This document shows, one piece after another, positions 1 through 9,437 of a DNA stretch of 64,000 nucleotides. Below the pieces are notes generated by a model. That model was not told the origin of the DNA. It saw only the letters and a list, made by a program, of their open reading frames with translations, and searched no databases. A program made the translations under genes and the position numbers. The stretch comes from Nesterenkonia xinjiangensis. GTDB taxonomy: Bacteria; Actinomycetota; Actinomycetes; Actinomycetales; Micrococcaceae. Numbering within the stretch: position 1 is the stretch's first letter; each line of letters opens with the position of its first letter. The stretch spans positions 868,001-932,000 of the forward strand of contig NZ_JACCFY010000001.1 in assembly GCF_013410745.1 (NCBI RefSeq), in the 5' to 3' direction.

Positions 1-52
1 GCAGGTCGTGGACCTTGAGGACGTCGGACCCGGCAGCGTTGTTCTCTGCCAT
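1..52 (-). CDS. rplO: 50S ribosomal protein L15, N-terminal fragment
   Basis: Only the first 17 codons lie in the window; the gene runs off the left edge. They read [17 protein letters not shown], a typical actinobacterial L15 start. The ATG overlaps the rpmD stop by one base (TGATG), which implies translational coupling at the end of the spc operon. L15 is a late-assembling 23S rRNA-binding protein of the large subunit. The identification rests on this short N terminus and on the position after rpmD. Confidence 0.85.
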   Translation of the reverse strand, partial: MAENNAAGSDVLKVHDL

Positions 53-282
53 CACTTGGCCTCCTCGACATTCACGAGATGCTTCACACTGTTCAGCATG
101 CCCACGGTGACGGCGTCGGCGTCTCGGACCACAGTGTGGCCGATCCGCTTCAGGCCCAGCGAACGCACGGTGTCACGGTGCTTCGGCGTGGCGCCGATGG
201 TGGACTTCTTCTGGGTGATCTCCAGCTTGCGGTCGCCGGGGACCAGGTTCTTGGCGGTGGTGTAGTTGACAGTCACCCTCAT
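52..282 (-). CDS. rpmD: 50S ribosomal protein L30
   Basis: A 76-residue protein starting MRVTVNYT with the L30 core ([18 protein letters not shown]). The frame is open further upstream, but this ATG is preferred because it overlaps the rpsE stop as ATGA and gives a normal-length L30. The unusually long N terminus for an L30 ([16 protein letters not shown]) is read straight from the sequence. It sits between rpsE and rplO as in other spc operons. Confidence 0.93.
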   Translation of the reverse strand: MRVTVNYTTAKNLVPGDRKLEITQKKSTIGATPKHRDTVRSLGLKRIGHTVVRDADAVTVGMLNSVKHLVNVEEAK

Positions 283-1031
283 GCACCTGCCTTCTGCGCA
301 CGGGCCTCGCGGTCCGCCTCCATGGTGCGGAGCATCGGGGCCGGTGCAACCTCGTCGAGAGCCTTGCCGCGGCGTGCCGCCACGGCCTGGGGCTCCTCGA
401 GCTGCTTCAGCGCGTCGATGGTGCCGTGCACGATGTTGATCGCGTTCACCGAGCCCATGGACTTGGTGAGCACGTCGTGGATGCCTGCGCACTCCAGCAC
501 GGCACGGACCGGACCACCGGCGATCACACCGGTACCCGGGGATGCCGGACGCAGCAGCACGACGCCGGCGGCGTCCTCACCGGTGACCAGGTGCGGGATG
601 GTGGAGCCGACGCGCGGAACGCGGAAGAAGTTCTTCTTGGCCTCCTCCACGCCCTTCTGGATCGCGGCGGGCACCTCCTTGGCCTTGCCGTAGCCGACGC
701 CGACCATGCCGTCACCGTCGCCGACGACGACCAGGGCAGTGAAGCTGAAGCGACGACCACCCTTGACGACCTTGGAGACGCGGTTGATGGTCACGACGCG
801 CTCGAGGAACTTGTCCCGATCGTCGTCGCGGGCGCCGCGGCCTCGGCCCTCGCCGCGACCACGCCCACGGCCACCACGGCCGCCGCGCTCGTCACGACCG
901 CCTCGACCGGAGCCCTTGTCAGCGGCCTGCTGGGTCTCGCCGGCCTGCGGCTGCTGAGCAGCCTGGGCGGCGTTCTCGTTGGCCTCAGTCACAGATGAGT
1001 CCTTCACAGTGTTGTCGGTGTTCTCACTCAC
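279..1031 (-). CDS. rpsE: 30S ribosomal protein S5 with long RG-rich N-terminal extension
   Basis: A 250-residue S5; the conserved part (from about residue 74, [20 protein letters not shown]) carries the N-terminal double-stranded RNA-binding fold and the C-terminal S5 domain (about residues 145-235). S5 lies at the mRNA entry channel and affects decoding accuracy. The first ~73 residues are a low-complexity extension: Gln/Ala-rich, then Arg-Gly repeats (about residues 43-68). The start is GTG, overlapping the rplR stop as GTGA. Extended S5 N termini occur in actinobacteria, but this one is long and glycine/arginine dominated; its function is unknown. Confidence 0.95.
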   Translation of the reverse strand: MSENTDNTVKDSSVTEANENAAQAAQQPQAGETQQAADKGSGRGGRDERGGRGGRGRGRGEGRGRGARDDDRDKFLERVVTINRVSKVVKGGRRFSFTALVVVGDGDGMVGVGYGKAKEVPAAIQKGVEEAKKNFFRVPRVGSTIPHLVTGEDAAGVVLLRPASPGTGVIAGGPVRAVLECAGIHDVLTKSMGSVNAINIVHGTIDALKQLEEPQAVAARRGKALDEVAPAPMLRTMEADREARAQKAGA

Positions 1032-1399
1032 AGCTTCAGACCACCCTCCCGAGCCCCGTCAGCGACGGCGGCCACGCGACCGTGGTACTTGTTGCCGCCG
1101 CGGTCGAAGACCACAGCGCCGATGCCGGCGGCCTGGGCGCGCTCGGCGATCAGCTCGCCGACCTTCTTCGCCTTGGCGGTCTTGTCACCGTCGAAGCTGC
1201 GCAGGTCCGCCTCCATCGTGGTGGCGGAGACCAGCGTGCGGCTGCGGGCGTCGTCGACGACCTGAGCCACCATGTGGCGGGCGGAACGGGTGACCACCAG
1301 GCGCGGACGCTCGGCGGACCCGCTGATCTTCTTGCGCAGGCGGAGGTGGCGACGGCCGCGGGCAGCGGACTTCGACTTGCCCTTGATACCAATAGCCAT
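1028..1399 (-). CDS. rplR: 50S ribosomal protein L18
   Basis: A 123-residue L18, the 5S rRNA-binding protein that works with L5 in the central protuberance. The N-terminal basic segment ([15 protein letters not shown]) and the C-terminal motif [20 protein letters not shown] are diagnostic. It follows rplF after three bases and overlaps rpsE by four bases (GTGA). Confidence 0.96.
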   Translation of the reverse strand: MAIGIKGKSKSAARGRRHLRLRKKISGSAERPRLVVTRSARHMVAQVVDDARSRTLVSATTMEADLRSFDGDKTAKAKKVGELIAERAQAAGIGAVVFDRGGNKYHGRVAAVADGAREGGLKL

Positions 1400-1402
1400 G
1401 CG

Positions 1403-1939
1403 TTACTTACCTGCCTTTCCGGCCTTGCGGCGAATCTGCTCGCCCTCGTAGCGCACGCCTTTGCCCTTGTACGGGTCAGGCTTGCGCAGCTTGCGGATGT
1501 TGGCGGCGACTTCGCCGACCTGCTGCTTGTCGATGCCGGAGACCGCGAGCTTGGTGGCACCCTCGACCTGGAAGGTGATGCCCACGGGGGCCGTCACCTG
1601 GATCGGGTGCGAGTAGCCCAGGGCGAACTCGAGGTCCGAGCCCTTGGCCTGCACCCGGTAGCCGGTGCCGACGATCTCGAGCTTCTTGATGTAGCCCTCG
1701 GTCACACCGATGATCATGTTGTTGATCAGGGTGCGGGTCAGGCCGTGCAGCGAGCGGGATTCGCGCTCATCGTCGGGGCGGGTCACCGTGATGGTGCCCT
1801 CCTCGACGGTGACGCCGATGCCCTCGGAGAGGGTGCGGTGGAGCTCGCCCTTGGAGCCCTTCACGGAGATCTCACGGCCATCGAGGGAGACCTCGACGCC
1901 GGCAGGGATGGTGATCGGAAGACGACCGATGCGTGACAT
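1403..1939 (-). CDS. rplF: 50S ribosomal protein L6
   Basis: A 178-residue L6 with its two homologous domains. The start [17 protein letters not shown] and the C-terminal [14 protein letters not shown] motif are typical. L6 binds helix 97 of 23S rRNA near the factor-binding site. A strong ribosome-binding site (GGAAGGAG) precedes the ATG. It lies between rpsH and rplR in the spc operon. Confidence 0.97.
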   Translation of the reverse strand: MSRIGRLPITIPAGVEVSLDGREISVKGSKGELHRTLSEGIGVTVEEGTITVTRPDDERESRSLHGLTRTLINNMIIGVTEGYIKKLEIVGTGYRVQAKGSDLEFALGYSHPIQVTAPVGITFQVEGATKLAVSGIDKQQVGEVAANIRKLRKPDPYKGKGVRYEGEQIRRKAGKAGK

Positions 1940-1959
1940 TGTGCTTCGACTCCTTCCGG

Positions 1960-2358
1960 TTACCAGACGTAGGCGAGGACTTCCCCGCCGACGCCCTTCT
2001 TGGCAGCCTGCCGGTCCGTGAGCAGACCGGAAGAGGTGGACAGGATCGCGATGCCCAGACCGCCCAGCACGTGCGGGAGGTTGTTGGACTTCGCATACAC
2101 CCGGAGGCCGGGCTTGGAGATGCGGCGCAGGCCGGCGATCGAACGCTCACGGTTCGGGCCGAACTTGAGGTCGATGGCCAGGGTCTTTCCGACCTCGGCC
2201 TCCTCCTCGCGCCATTCGGTGATGTAACCCTCGGCCTTGAGGATGTCGGCCACCCGCACCTTCAGCTTGGAGCTGGGCATGGAGACCTGGTCGTGGTAGG
2301 CCGAGTTGGCGTTGCGCAGACGCGTCAGCATGTCTGCGACTGGATCAGTCATTGTCAT
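1960..2358 (-). CDS. rpsH: 30S ribosomal protein S8
   Basis: A 132-residue S8 ([17 protein letters not shown]... with C-terminal [19 protein letters not shown]). S8 binds helix 21 of 16S rRNA; in E. coli it is also the repressor of the spc operon. A second ATG two codons in (MTDPVADM) is an equally good start. The gene directly follows rplE without the zinc-type S14 gene that many Gram-positive bacteria carry here. Confidence 0.96.
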   Translation of the reverse strand: MTMTDPVADMLTRLRNANSAYHDQVSMPSSKLKVRVADILKAEGYITEWREEEAEVGKTLAIDLKFGPNRERSIAGLRRISKPGLRVYAKSNNLPHVLGGLGIAILSTSSGLLTDRQAAKKGVGGEVLAYVW

Positions 2359-2469
2359 GTGGGGCGTGTGCCCTTCCTCACCGCGGTTTCCGATCTCCGA
2401 AGGAACTCGTCGAACCCGGACCGGCCGGGTGCGATGGAACCTCTGGTGAAAGGACCTGCGGCGTAGTGT

Positions 2470-3048
2470 TTACTGTTCGGTCTTGAAGGGGAAGCCGAGC
2501 GCCTTCAGCAGCGCACGACCCTCGTCATCGGTCTTGGCGGTGGTCACCACAGTGATGTCCATGCCCCGGGCGCGATCGATCGAGTCCTGATCGATCTCGT
2601 GGAACACCGCCTGCTCGGTCAGGCCGAACGTGTAGTTGCCATTGCCGTCGAACTGCTTGGGGCTCAGGCCGCGGAAGTCACGGATGCGCGGCAGCGCCAG
2701 CGTGACGAGGCGGTCGATGAACTCCCACATGCGGTCTCCGCGCAGCGTGGTGTGCGTGCCGATCGGCTGGCCTTCACGCAGCTTGAACTGCGCGATGGAC
2801 TTGCGGGCGCGAGTGACCTTCGGCTTCTGGCCGGTGATGTTGGTCAGGTCACGCACGGCACCATCGATGAGCTTGGAGTCGCGTGCGGCCTCGCCGACAC
2901 CCATGTTGACCACGACCTTGACCAGGCCGGGGACCTCCATGACGTTGCCGTAGCCGAACTCGACCTGCAGCGCGTCGCGGATCTCGGAGCGGTACTTGTT
3001 CTTCAGACGGGGGGTGATCTTCTCGGTCACGCTCTGCACCTCGGTCAT
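2470..3048 (-). CDS. rplE: 50S ribosomal protein L5
   Basis: A 192-residue L5 that binds 5S rRNA and the P-site tRNA. Recognisable segments are [35 protein letters not shown] and the C-terminal [20 protein letters not shown]. The ATG chosen has an AAAGGA site six bases upstream and overlaps the rplX stop by one base (TGATG); a GTG one codon earlier is possible but too close to that site. Confidence 0.96.
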   Translation of the reverse strand: MTEVQSVTEKITPRLKNKYRSEIRDALQVEFGYGNVMEVPGLVKVVVNMGVGEAARDSKLIDGAVRDLTNITGQKPKVTRARKSIAQFKLREGQPIGTHTTLRGDRMWEFIDRLVTLALPRIRDFRGLSPKQFDGNGNYTFGLTEQAVFHEIDQDSIDRARGMDITVVTTAKTDDEGRALLKALGFPFKTEQ

Positions 3049-3383
3049 CACAGGTCCTTTCCGGAGGCCTTGGCGTAGCGGACCCGCACAGTCTTGGTGC
3101 GGCCGTCACGCTCGACGGTCTCCTCCCGGTAGCCGACGCGGGTGGTCTTGCCCGTCTCCGGGTCCACCAGGGCGACGTTGGAGATGTGGATGGCGGCCTC
3201 AGACTCGACGATGCCGCCCTCGGTGTTGCCGAACTGGCCGGCACGGAGGTGACGCTTCATCCGGTTGACGCCCTCGACGACGACGCGCTCCTTGGCAGGG
3301 TGCACCTCGAGGACCTTGCCCTGCTTGCCGCGGTCCTTGCCGCTGAGCACCTGGACGAGGTCGTCCTTCTTGATCTTTGCCAT
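3048..3383 (-). CDS. rplX: 50S ribosomal protein L24
   Basis: A 111-residue L24 with the N-terminal KOW motif ([20 protein letters not shown], about residues 7-26) followed by [10 protein letters not shown]24 starts 50S assembly by binding the 5' domain of 23S rRNA. It is packed between rplN and rplE with overlapping or near-overlapping ends, so it should be co-translated with them. Confidence 0.96.
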   Translation of the reverse strand: MAKIKKDDLVQVLSGKDRGKQGKVLEVHPAKERVVVEGVNRMKRHLRAGQFGNTEGGIVESEAAIHISNVALVDPETGKTTRVGYREETVERDGRTKTVRVRYAKASGKDL

Positions 3384-3386
3384 GGG

Positions 3387-3758
3387 TCAGAGCACCTCCG
3401 GCGCGAGAGAGACGATCTTCATGAACTTCTTGTCGCGCAGTTCACGACCCACCGGCCCGAAGATTCGGGTGCCGCGGGGCTCCGGAGTCTCACCCTTGAG
3501 GATGACGGCAGCATTCTCATCGAAGCTGATGTAGGAGCCGTCGTTGCGGCGGGTCTTCTTCTTGGAACGGACGAGCACAGCCTTGACGACGTCGCCCTTC
3601 TTGACGTTGCCGCCGGGGATGGCGTCCTTGACGGTGGCGACGAATGTGTCGCCGATGCCTGCGTAGCGGCGTCCGGAACCGCCGAGCACACGGATGACCA
3701 AGAGTTCCTTGGCACCAGTGTTGTCAGCGATCTTCAGCCGCGATTCCTGCTGGATCAC
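3387..3758 (-). CDS. rplN: 50S ribosomal protein L14
   Basis: A 123-residue L14, the usual length, starting [19 protein letters not shown] and ending EVL. L14 forms an intersubunit bridge and is the binding site for the silencing factor RsfS. The start codon is GTG with GGAGATATCCAC before it. It is the first gene of the spc operon here, preceded by 260 bases of leader and a strong terminator at the end of the upstream operon. Confidence 0.97.
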   Translation of the reverse strand: MIQQESRLKIADNTGAKELLVIRVLGGSGRRYAGIGDTFVATVKDAIPGGNVKKGDVVKAVLVRSKKKTRRNDGSYISFDENAAVILKGETPEPRGTRIFGPVGRELRDKKFMKIVSLAPEVL

Positions 3759-4017
3759 GTGGATATCTCCTGTCGTCTCGCCGGTTCTCGTCGTCCATCC
3801 GACGAGCCTTGCGGAACTTCTTCGGGAACACTCCCCCGCCGCTTACCCCCGTGGTCTGTCGCGTCGAGCGCGACCTGTCACTGTCCACGGGGCCGAGGCG
3901 GCTCTGGGGGACATGCGCTTTCCTCGACTCCCCCGGCCGGATGGCCGGCGATGAGAGCCCGCGGGATGGATGGTCCCGCTATAAGGGCGCACAAGCTCAA
4001 TATCATACCTGAAAACA
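3759..4017 (-). promoter_or_regulatory. Leader region of the rplN (spc) operon with nested stem
   Basis: A non-coding stretch between the rpsQ terminator and rplN. A nested stem is seen: CCCCGTGG at 3847-3854 pairs exactly with CCACGGGG at 3885-3892, and inside it GTCGCG at 3858-3863 pairs with CGCGAC at 3869-3874. A possible -10 (TATAGC on the minus strand, about 3978-3983) lies upstream, without a clear -35. I infer a separate promoter and a structured leader for the spc operon; no known r-protein leader family is recognised. Confidence 0.4.
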
Positions 4018-4057
4018 GTTCGGGACCCAACTCACCGCGGTGAGTCGGGTCCCGAAC
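4018..4057 (-). terminator. Intrinsic terminator after rpsQ
   Basis: An 11-bp perfect stem (GTTCGGGACCC / GGGTCCCGAAC) continued by an inner CTCAC/GTGAG stem. On the minus strand it is followed by CTGTTTTC. It ends the S10 operon and separates it from the spc operon. Confidence 0.75.
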
Positions 4058-4137
4058 GGTATGACGGCCCGAGGGCCGAGGCCCCCGCGCTGCCTTCCTG
4101 CGAGGGAAGGCGGCGCGGAAAGTCGATCAGCTGCTGA

Positions 4138-4422
4138 TCACTTGGCCTTCTCGATGATCCGCACCAGACGCCAGCGCTTGGTCGCCGAGAGCGGACGGGT
4201 CTCCGAGATCTGCACGGTGTCGCCGATGCCGGCCTCACCGTTCTCGTCGTGGGCCTTGAACTTCGAGTGCCGCTTCATGACCTTCCCGTACAGGGAGTGC
4301 TTCCGGCGGTCCTCGACCTCGACCACGATGGTCTTGTCCATCTTGTCGGACACGACGACGCCGCGCAGGTTCTTGCGGTAGTTGCGCTCAGTGCCCTGTG
4401 CTTCTGTGGTGTTCTCGCTCAT
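4138..4422 (-). CDS. rpsQ: 30S ribosomal protein S17
   Basis: A 94-residue S17, an early 16S rRNA-binding protein. It has a short acidic N-terminal tail ([12 protein letters not shown]) before the conserved [21 protein letters not shown] and the [21 protein letters not shown] segment. It is the last gene of the S10 cluster here; a strong hairpin lies 80 bases downstream. Confidence 0.96.
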   Translation of the reverse strand: MSENTTEAQGTERNYRKNLRGVVVSDKMDKTIVVEVEDRRKHSLYGKVMKRHSKFKAHDENGEAGIGDTVQISETRPLSATKRWRLVRIIEKAK

Positions 4423-4424
4423 GA

Positions 4425-4691
4425 TCAGTCCTCAGCCTTCTCTTCAGTGGACTCCGCCTCCGCGCCGACCACCTCACGGATGCCCAGCTCACGCTCCCGA
4501 AGGACGGTGTAGATCCGGGCGATGTCGCGCTTGACGGCCTTCAGGCGGCTGGAGTTCTCCAGCTGACCGGTGGCGGACTGGAAGCGCAGGTTGAACAGCT
4601 CCTCCTTGGCGCTGCGCAGCTGCACAGCCAGCGAAGCGTCGTCCATGGTCGAGAGCTTCTCAACCGTCAGATCCTTCGATCCAACTGCCAT
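4425..4691 (-). CDS. rpmC: 50S ribosomal protein L29
   Basis: An 88-residue L29, made of two helices near the peptide exit tunnel, part of the docking site for nascent-chain factors. The core is [20 protein letters not shown] and [18 protein letters not shown]. The C terminus is an acidic tail ([11 protein letters not shown]). The start at MAVGSKDL matches relatives; an in-frame GTG two codons earlier overlaps the rplP stop as GTGA and is an alternative. Confidence 0.93.
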   Translation of the reverse strand: MAVGSKDLTVEKLSTMDDASLAVQLRSAKEELFNLRFQSATGQLENSSRLKAVKRDIARIYTVLRERELGIREVVGAEAESTEEKAED

Positions 4692-4693
4692 CG

Positions 4694-5110
4694 TCACTCA
4701 CCACTCTCTCGGCTGATCACGCGTGCCTTCATCGGCAGCTTGTGGATTGCCAGACGCAGGGCCTCTTTGGCCACCTCGTCGCTGACACCGGACAGCTCGA
4801 ACATCACACGTCCGGGCTTGACATTGGCGACCCACCACTCGGGCGAACCCTTACCGGAGCCCATGCGGACCTCGGCAGGCTTCTTGGTGATCGGCTGGTC
4901 CGGGTAGATGTTGATCCACACCTTTCCGCCTCGCTTGATGTAGCGGGTCATCGCGATACGTGCCGACTCGATCTGCCGGTTGGTCACGTAGGCGTGACTC
5001 AGGGCCTGGATGCCGTACTCGCCGAAAGCGAGTTCGGTGCCGCCCTTGGCCTGGCCGCGGCGCTTGGGCTTGTGCGGCTTGCGGTACTTGACTCGACGGG
5101 GCATCAGCAT
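4694..5110 (-). CDS. rplP: 50S ribosomal protein L16
   Basis: A 138-residue L16 ([20 protein letters not shown] start), which sits at the base of the L7/L12 stalk and helps place A-site tRNA. The start ATG overlaps the rpsC stop (TGATG) and has GGAGGA nine bases upstream. Conserved [20 protein letters not shown] and [11 protein letters not shown] segments are visible. Confidence 0.97.
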   Translation of the reverse strand: MLMPRRVKYRKPHKPKRRGQAKGGTELAFGEYGIQALSHAYVTNRQIESARIAMTRYIKRGGKVWINIYPDQPITKKPAEVRMGSGKGSPEWWVANVKPGRVMFELSGVSDEVAKEALRLAIHKLPMKARVISRESGE

Positions 5111-5922
5111 CAGCTCTGTCCTCCTTCTGCTGAAGACTCGGCAGTCTGGCCCTGCTGGTCACGGCTGCGACCGCCACGACGACGACGCTCACCACCACCG
5201 GGCCCACCGCCACCGGGGCCTCCACGACCGCCGCGACCGCCCCGGCCCGAAGGCTGGGAGGCCTGCTGGGCCGCGAGCTCCTTGGCGGTCAGGTCACCCT
5301 TGTAGACCCAGACCTTGACGCCGATGCGACCGAAGGTGGTCTTGGCCTCGTGCCTGCCGAAGTCGATGTTGGCGCGCAGGGTGTGCAGGGGCACACGACC
5401 TTCGCGGTAGAACTCCGAACGCGACATCTCCGCACCGCCCAGACGGCCGGCGCACTGGATGCGGATGCCCTTGGCACCGGCACGCATGGCCGAGGAGATG
5501 GCCTTCTTCATCGCGCGGCGGAACGCCACACGCGAAGCAAGCTGCTCCGCCACACCCTGGGCGACCAGCTGAGCGTCAGTCTCGGGGTTCTTGACCTCGA
5601 GGATGTTCAGCTGGATCTGCTTGCCGCTGAGCTTCTCGAGCTCACCACGGATGCGGTCGGCCTCGGCGCCCCGCCGGCCGATCACGATGCCCGGACGCGC
5701 AGTGTGGATGTCCACACGGACGCGGTCACGGGTGCGCTCGATCTCGACCTTGGAGATGCCGGCACGCTCGACGCTCTTGTTCAGCAGCTCCCGGATCTGG
5801 ACATCTTCCTTCACGAAGTCCTTGTACCGCTGACCCGGCTTGCTGGAGTCGGCGTACCAGTGGGAGACGTGGTCAGTGGTGATGCCCAGACGGAAACCGT
5901 TGGGGTTGATCTTCTGTCCCAC
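5110..5922 (-). CDS. rpsC: 30S ribosomal protein S3 with glycine/arginine-rich tail
   Basis: A 270-residue S3 with the KH domain (about residues 40-110, including [20 protein letters not shown]) and the C-terminal S3 domain (about 120-205). S3 forms the mRNA entry site with S4 and S5. After about residue 220 it ends in a low-complexity tail with RGGRGG and RRRRGG runs and a polar end. The start is GTG, sharing its first base with the rplV TAG stop. Confidence 0.97.
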   Translation of the reverse strand: MGQKINPNGFRLGITTDHVSHWYADSSKPGQRYKDFVKEDVQIRELLNKSVERAGISKVEIERTRDRVRVDIHTARPGIVIGRRGAEADRIRGELEKLSGKQIQLNILEVKNPETDAQLVAQGVAEQLASRVAFRRAMKKAISSAMRAGAKGIRIQCAGRLGGAEMSRSEFYREGRVPLHTLRANIDFGRHEAKTTFGRIGVKVWVYKGDLTAKELAAQQASQPSGRGGRGGRGGPGGGGPGGGERRRRGGRSRDQQGQTAESSAEGGQS

Positions 5923-6287
5923 TACTGATCCCCACCTTTCTCTTCCGTACCGACCACGACGCTGACGTGGCTGGTGCGCTTGTTGATGCGGTAGGCCCGA
6001 CCCTGGGCACGCGGACGGAACCGCTTCATGGTCGGTCCCTCGTCCACACGGGCCTCGGTGACGTAGTAGTCGTCCTCGTTGAAGGCGACACCGGCCTTGT
6101 CGGCGTGCTGGCGGGCGTTCGCCAGCGCGGACGCCACCACCTTGTACACCGGCTCAGAGGCAGCCTGCGGGGCGAACTGGAGAATCGCCAGCGCCTCGTT
6201 GGCCTGCTTGCCGCGGACAAGGTCGACGACGCGCCGGGCCTTCATAGGCGTCACACGCAGGTAGCGCGCAATTGCCTTGGCTTCCAT
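5922..6287 (-). CDS. rplV: 50S ribosomal protein L22
   Basis: A 121-residue L22 starting [22 protein letters not shown], the protein whose loop lines the exit tunnel and can carry macrolide-resistance mutations. The ATG at 6287 is preferred over one 16 codons earlier because it has a GAAGGA site and matches the family N terminus. The C-terminal half has [19 protein letters not shown]. Confidence 0.95.
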   Translation of the reverse strand: MEAKAIARYLRVTPMKARRVVDLVRGKQANEALAILQFAPQAASEPVYKVVASALANARQHADKAGVAFNEDDYYVTEARVDEGPTMKRFRPRAQGRAYRINKRTSHVSVVVGTEEKGGDQ

Positions 6288-6348
6288 TGCTTTCCTTCTC
6301 TCGTCTCTCGATAGAAGAGGCTCACGTTCACTCATCCCGATGAGGGGA

Positions 6349-6630
6349 TCAGCGACGCTTGCCCTTCTTGTCGTCCTTCACATGGCCGCGGTACGTGCGG
6401 GTCAGAGCAAATTCGCCGAGCTTGTGCCCGACCATCGACTCGGTGATGAAGACCGGAATGTGCTTGCGCCCGTCATGCACGGCGATCGTGTGACCGAGCA
6501 TGTCCGGGATGATCATGGAACGGCGGGACCAGGTCTTGATGACGTTCTTGGTGCCCTTTTCGTTCTCAGCGACCACCTTCAGATACAGGTGCTGATCAAC
6601 GAAGGGGCCCTTCTTCAAGCTGCGTGGCAT
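6349..6630 (-). CDS. rpsS: 30S ribosomal protein S19
   Basis: A 93-residue S19 ([19 protein letters not shown]), a head protein that contacts S13 and bridges to the large subunit. The [20 protein letters not shown] and [16 protein letters not shown] segments are diagnostic. A TAGGAG site lies upstream of the ATG. Confidence 0.97.
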   Translation of the reverse strand: MPRSLKKGPFVDQHLYLKVVAENEKGTKNVIKTWSRRSMIIPDMLGHTIAVHDGRKHIPVFITESMVGHKLGEFALTRTYRGHVKDDKKGKRR

Positions 6631-6642
6631 GTCTCCAGGCTC

Positions 6643-7479
6643 CTATCGCTTGTTCTTGTTACGACGGCGACGCACGATGAGCTTGTCGCTCTCCTTGTTG
6701 GGACGACGTGTGCGACCCTCGGGCTTGCCGTTCGGGTTCACCGGGTGGCGACCGCCGGACGTCTTGCCCTCACCACCACCGTGCGGGTGGTCGACCGGGT
6801 TCATGACCACGCCGCGGACGGTCGGGCGGACGCCCTTCCACCGGTTGCGGCCGGCCTTGCCCCAGTTGATGTTGGACTGCTCGGCGTTGCCGACCTGTCC
6901 GACAGTCGCACGGCAGCGGACGTCGACGTTGCGCACCTCGCCGGAGGGCAGTCGCAGCTGGGCGTACCTGCCCTCTCGGGCGACCAGCTGGATGGTGGCG
7001 CCGGCGGAACGGCCGAGCTTGGCACCGCCGCCGGGACGCAGCTCCACAGCGTGGATCACGGTACCCAGGGGGATGTTGCGCAGCGGCAGGTTGTTGCCAG
7101 GCTTGATGTCCGCGTTCGGGCCGGACTCGATGGCGGCGCCCTGCTCCAGCTTGGCCGGAGCCAGGATGTAGCGCTTGGTGCCGTCGGCGAAGTGCAGGAG
7201 CGCGATGCGGGCAGTGCGGTTCGGGTCGTACTCGATGTGCGCGACCTTGGCCGGGACGCCGTCCTTGTCCGAACGACGGAAGTCGATCAGACGGTACTGA
7301 CGCTTGTGACCTCCACCCTTGTGACGAGTGGTGATCTTGCCCGAGCTGTTGCGGCCGCCGGTCTTGGACAGCGGGCGCAGCAGGGACTTCTCCGGGGTGT
7401 CCCGGGTGATCTCTGCGAAGTCGGCCACCGACGAGCCACGCTGGCCCGGGGTGGTCGGCTTGAGGTTACGGATAGCCAT
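6643..7479 (-). CDS. rplB: 50S ribosomal protein L2
   Basis: A 278-residue L2, required for subunit association and peptidyl-transferase centre assembly. The N-terminal OB-like fold and the C-terminal motif [20 protein letters not shown] (including the conserved histidine near the catalytic centre) are present. Length is normal for the family. Confidence 0.98.
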   Translation of the reverse strand: MAIRNLKPTTPGQRGSSVADFAEITRDTPEKSLLRPLSKTGGRNSSGKITTRHKGGGHKRQYRLIDFRRSDKDGVPAKVAHIEYDPNRTARIALLHFADGTKRYILAPAKLEQGAAIESGPNADIKPGNNLPLRNIPLGTVIHAVELRPGGGAKLGRSAGATIQLVAREGRYAQLRLPSGEVRNVDVRCRATVGQVGNAEQSNINWGKAGRNRWKGVRPTVRGVVMNPVDHPHGGGEGKTSGGRHPVNPNGKPEGRTRRPNKESDKLIVRRRRNKNKR

Positions 7480-7514
7480 GTTCTACTTCCTCGATTAAGT
7501 GGTCTCCGCCGGGC

Positions 7515-7820
7515 TCAGCCCTGCGGACCTCCGAAGATGTCAATGTTCCCCTCTTTGAGGGACACGATCGCGCGCTTGGTCGCGTTGCGCTGGCCCCAGC
7601 CGAAGCGCGTGCGCTTCCGCTTGCCGGCGCGGTTGATCGTGTTCACGGAGTCGACCTTCACCGAGAAGATCTTCTCCACGGCGTACTTGATCTCCGACTT
7701 GGTGGCCTTCACGTCGACGAGGAAGGTGTACTTCCCCTCATCGATCAGACCGTAGGACTTCTCCGAGACGACCGGTGCGATGACCACGTCCCGGGGGTCT
7801 TTCTCAGTCAGGACGCTCAC
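7515..7820 (-). CDS. rplW: 50S ribosomal protein L23
   Basis: A 101-residue L23, the exit-tunnel protein where trigger factor and SRP dock. Conserved parts are [21 protein letters not shown] and [26 protein letters not shown]. Its start overlaps the rplD stop by four bases. Confidence 0.96.
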   Translation of the reverse strand: MSVLTEKDPRDVVIAPVVSEKSYGLIDEGKYTFLVDVKATKSEIKYAVEKIFSVKVDSVNTINRAGKRKRTRFGWGQRNATKRAIVSLKEGNIDIFGGPQG

Positions 7821-8446
7821 TTGGACTCCTCCTTCTGGGCGCCCGCCTGCTGCGCGAGGAAGGCGTCGTAGCCGGCCTGGGTGAACACGACGTCATCGGA
7901 GACGACGACGTCGTAGGTGTTCAGCTGGTCCGAGTACAGCGTGTGGACCTGGGGCAGGTTGCGGGTCGACAGCGCCGCGACGTCGTCGCTGCGGTCGATC
8001 ACGACCAGCCAGTTGCGGTTCTGACCGTCCAGGGCGGCCAGCGCCTCGCGGGCGGCCTTGGTGGACGGAGTCTCGGTGACCAGCGCGTCCACGACGTGGA
8101 TCCGACCATTGCGCGCCCGGTTCGAGAGGACGCCGCGCAGTGCGGCGGCCTTCATCTTCTTCGGGGTGCGCTGCGCGTAGCTGCGCGGAGTCGGGCCGTG
8201 GACGATGCCGCCGCCGATCATGTGGGGAGCGATCATCGAGCCCTGACGGGCACGACCGGTCCCCTTCTGACGGAACGGCTTCGCGGTGGTGCCAGAGACT
8301 TCGGCGCGAGTCTTGACCTTGTGCGTGCCCTGACGGGCTGCGGCCTGCTGCGCGACGACGACCTGGTGGATCAACGAGACGTTGGTCTTGGCGTCGAAGA
8401 CCTCGGCAGGGAGGTCGACGGAAACCTTGTTGGCCATGTGGATCAT
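7817..8446 (-). CDS. rplD: 50S ribosomal protein L4
   Basis: A 209-residue L4 ([21 protein letters not shown]), a 23S rRNA-binding protein at the tunnel constriction and, in E. coli, repressor of the S10 operon. The extended tunnel loop includes [15 protein letters not shown]. The ATG used overlaps the rplC stop (ATGA); a second ATG nine bases later ([10 protein letters not shown]) is an alternative start. Confidence 0.96.
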   Translation of the reverse strand: MIHMANKVSVDLPAEVFDAKTNVSLIHQVVVAQQAAARQGTHKVKTRAEVSGTTAKPFRQKGTGRARQGSMIAPHMIGGGIVHGPTPRSYAQRTPKKMKAAALRGVLSNRARNGRIHVVDALVTETPSTKAAREALAALDGQNRNWLVVIDRSDDVAALSTRNLPQVHTLYSDQLNTYDVVVSDDVVFTQAGYDAFLAQQAGAQKEESK

Positions 8447-9105
8447 GCTCCCTTCACTGCCGTGCGGACCAGGACGACCTGGCCGCGGGCACCGGGCACG
8501 GCACCCTTGATGAGCAGCAGGTTCTTCTCGGCGTCCACCGCGTGGACGGTGAGGTTGTGCGTGGTGTGGCGCTCGTTGCCCATGCGACCGGCCATGCGCA
8601 GACCCTTGAAGACGCGGCCCGGAGTGGCGGCGCCACCGATGGAGCCCGGCTTGCGGTGGTTCTTGTGCGAGCCGTGGGACGCACCGACACCGGCGAAGCC
8701 GTGACGCTTCATGACGCCGGCAAAGCCCTTGCCCTTGGTCTTGCCGATGACGTCGACCTTCTGGCCGGCGTCGAAGGCCTCGACGGACAGGTCCTGGCCG
8801 AGCTCGTAAGACGAGGAGTCGGTGGTGCGGATCTCGACGAGGTGACGACGCGGTGTCACACCGGCCTTGGCGAAGTGACCCGCCAGCGGCTTGGTGACCT
8901 TGCGCGGGTCGATCTGGCCGTAGCCGATCTGCACTGCGTTGTATCCGTCGGTCTCGTCGGTGCGGACCTGCGTGATGACATTGGAGTCGGCCTGGACGAC
9001 AGTGACCGGGATGAGGTTGTTGTCCTCGTCCCAGACCTGGGTCATGCCGAGCTTCGTGCCCAGCAGCCCCTTGACGTTCAGTTCGACGCGGGAAATATTG
9101 GTCAT
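8443..9105 (-). CDS. rplC: 50S ribosomal protein L3
   Basis: A 220-residue L3, one of the first proteins in 50S assembly. It has the N-terminal [19 protein letters not shown] and the loop that reaches the peptidyl-transferase centre, [20 protein letters not shown]. It follows rpsJ in the standard S10 operon order. Confidence 0.97.
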   Translation of the reverse strand: MTNISRVELNVKGLLGTKLGMTQVWDEDNNLIPVTVVQADSNVITQVRTDETDGYNAVQIGYGQIDPRKVTKPLAGHFAKAGVTPRRHLVEIRTTDSSSYELGQDLSVEAFDAGQKVDVIGKTKGKGFAGVMKRHGFAGVGASHGSHKNHRKPGSIGGAATPGRVFKGLRMAGRMGNERHTTHNLTVHAVDAEKNLLLIKGAVPGARGQVVLVRTAVKGA

Positions 9106-9128
9106 AGTTCTCTCAGCACCTCCCTGCT

Positions 9129-9437
9129 TCAGAGCTTGATCTCGATATTGACGTCTGCAGGCAGGTCGAGACGCATCAACGAGTCAACCGCCTTGGGAGT
9201 GGGGTCGACGATGTCGATGAGGCGCTTGTGGGTGCGCATCTCGAAGTGCTCGCGGCTGTCCTTGTACTTGTGGGGAGAACGGATCACGGCGTACACGTTC
9301 TTCTCCGTGGGCAGCGGCACCGGGCCCACCACCGTCGCACCTGCGCGCGTGACCGTGTCAACGATCTTCCGGGCTGAGGTGTCGATGACCTCGTGGTCAT
9401 ACGACTTCAGCCGGATGCGGATTTTCTGTCCCGCCAT
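9129..9437 (-). CDS. rpsJ: 30S ribosomal protein S10 (NusE)
   Basis: A 102-residue S10, starting [19 protein letters not shown] and ending ADVNIEIKL. Besides its place in the 30S head it acts as NusE in antitermination with NusB and NusG. The frame stays open 51 codons upstream, but the ATG at 9437 has an AGAGG site and matches the family start. It heads the S10 operon. Confidence 0.97.
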   Translation of the reverse strand: MAGQKIRIRLKSYDHEVIDTSARKIVDTVTRAGATVVGPVPLPTEKNVYAVIRSPHKYKDSREHFEMRTHKRLIDIVDPTPKAVDSLMRLDLPADVNIEIKL

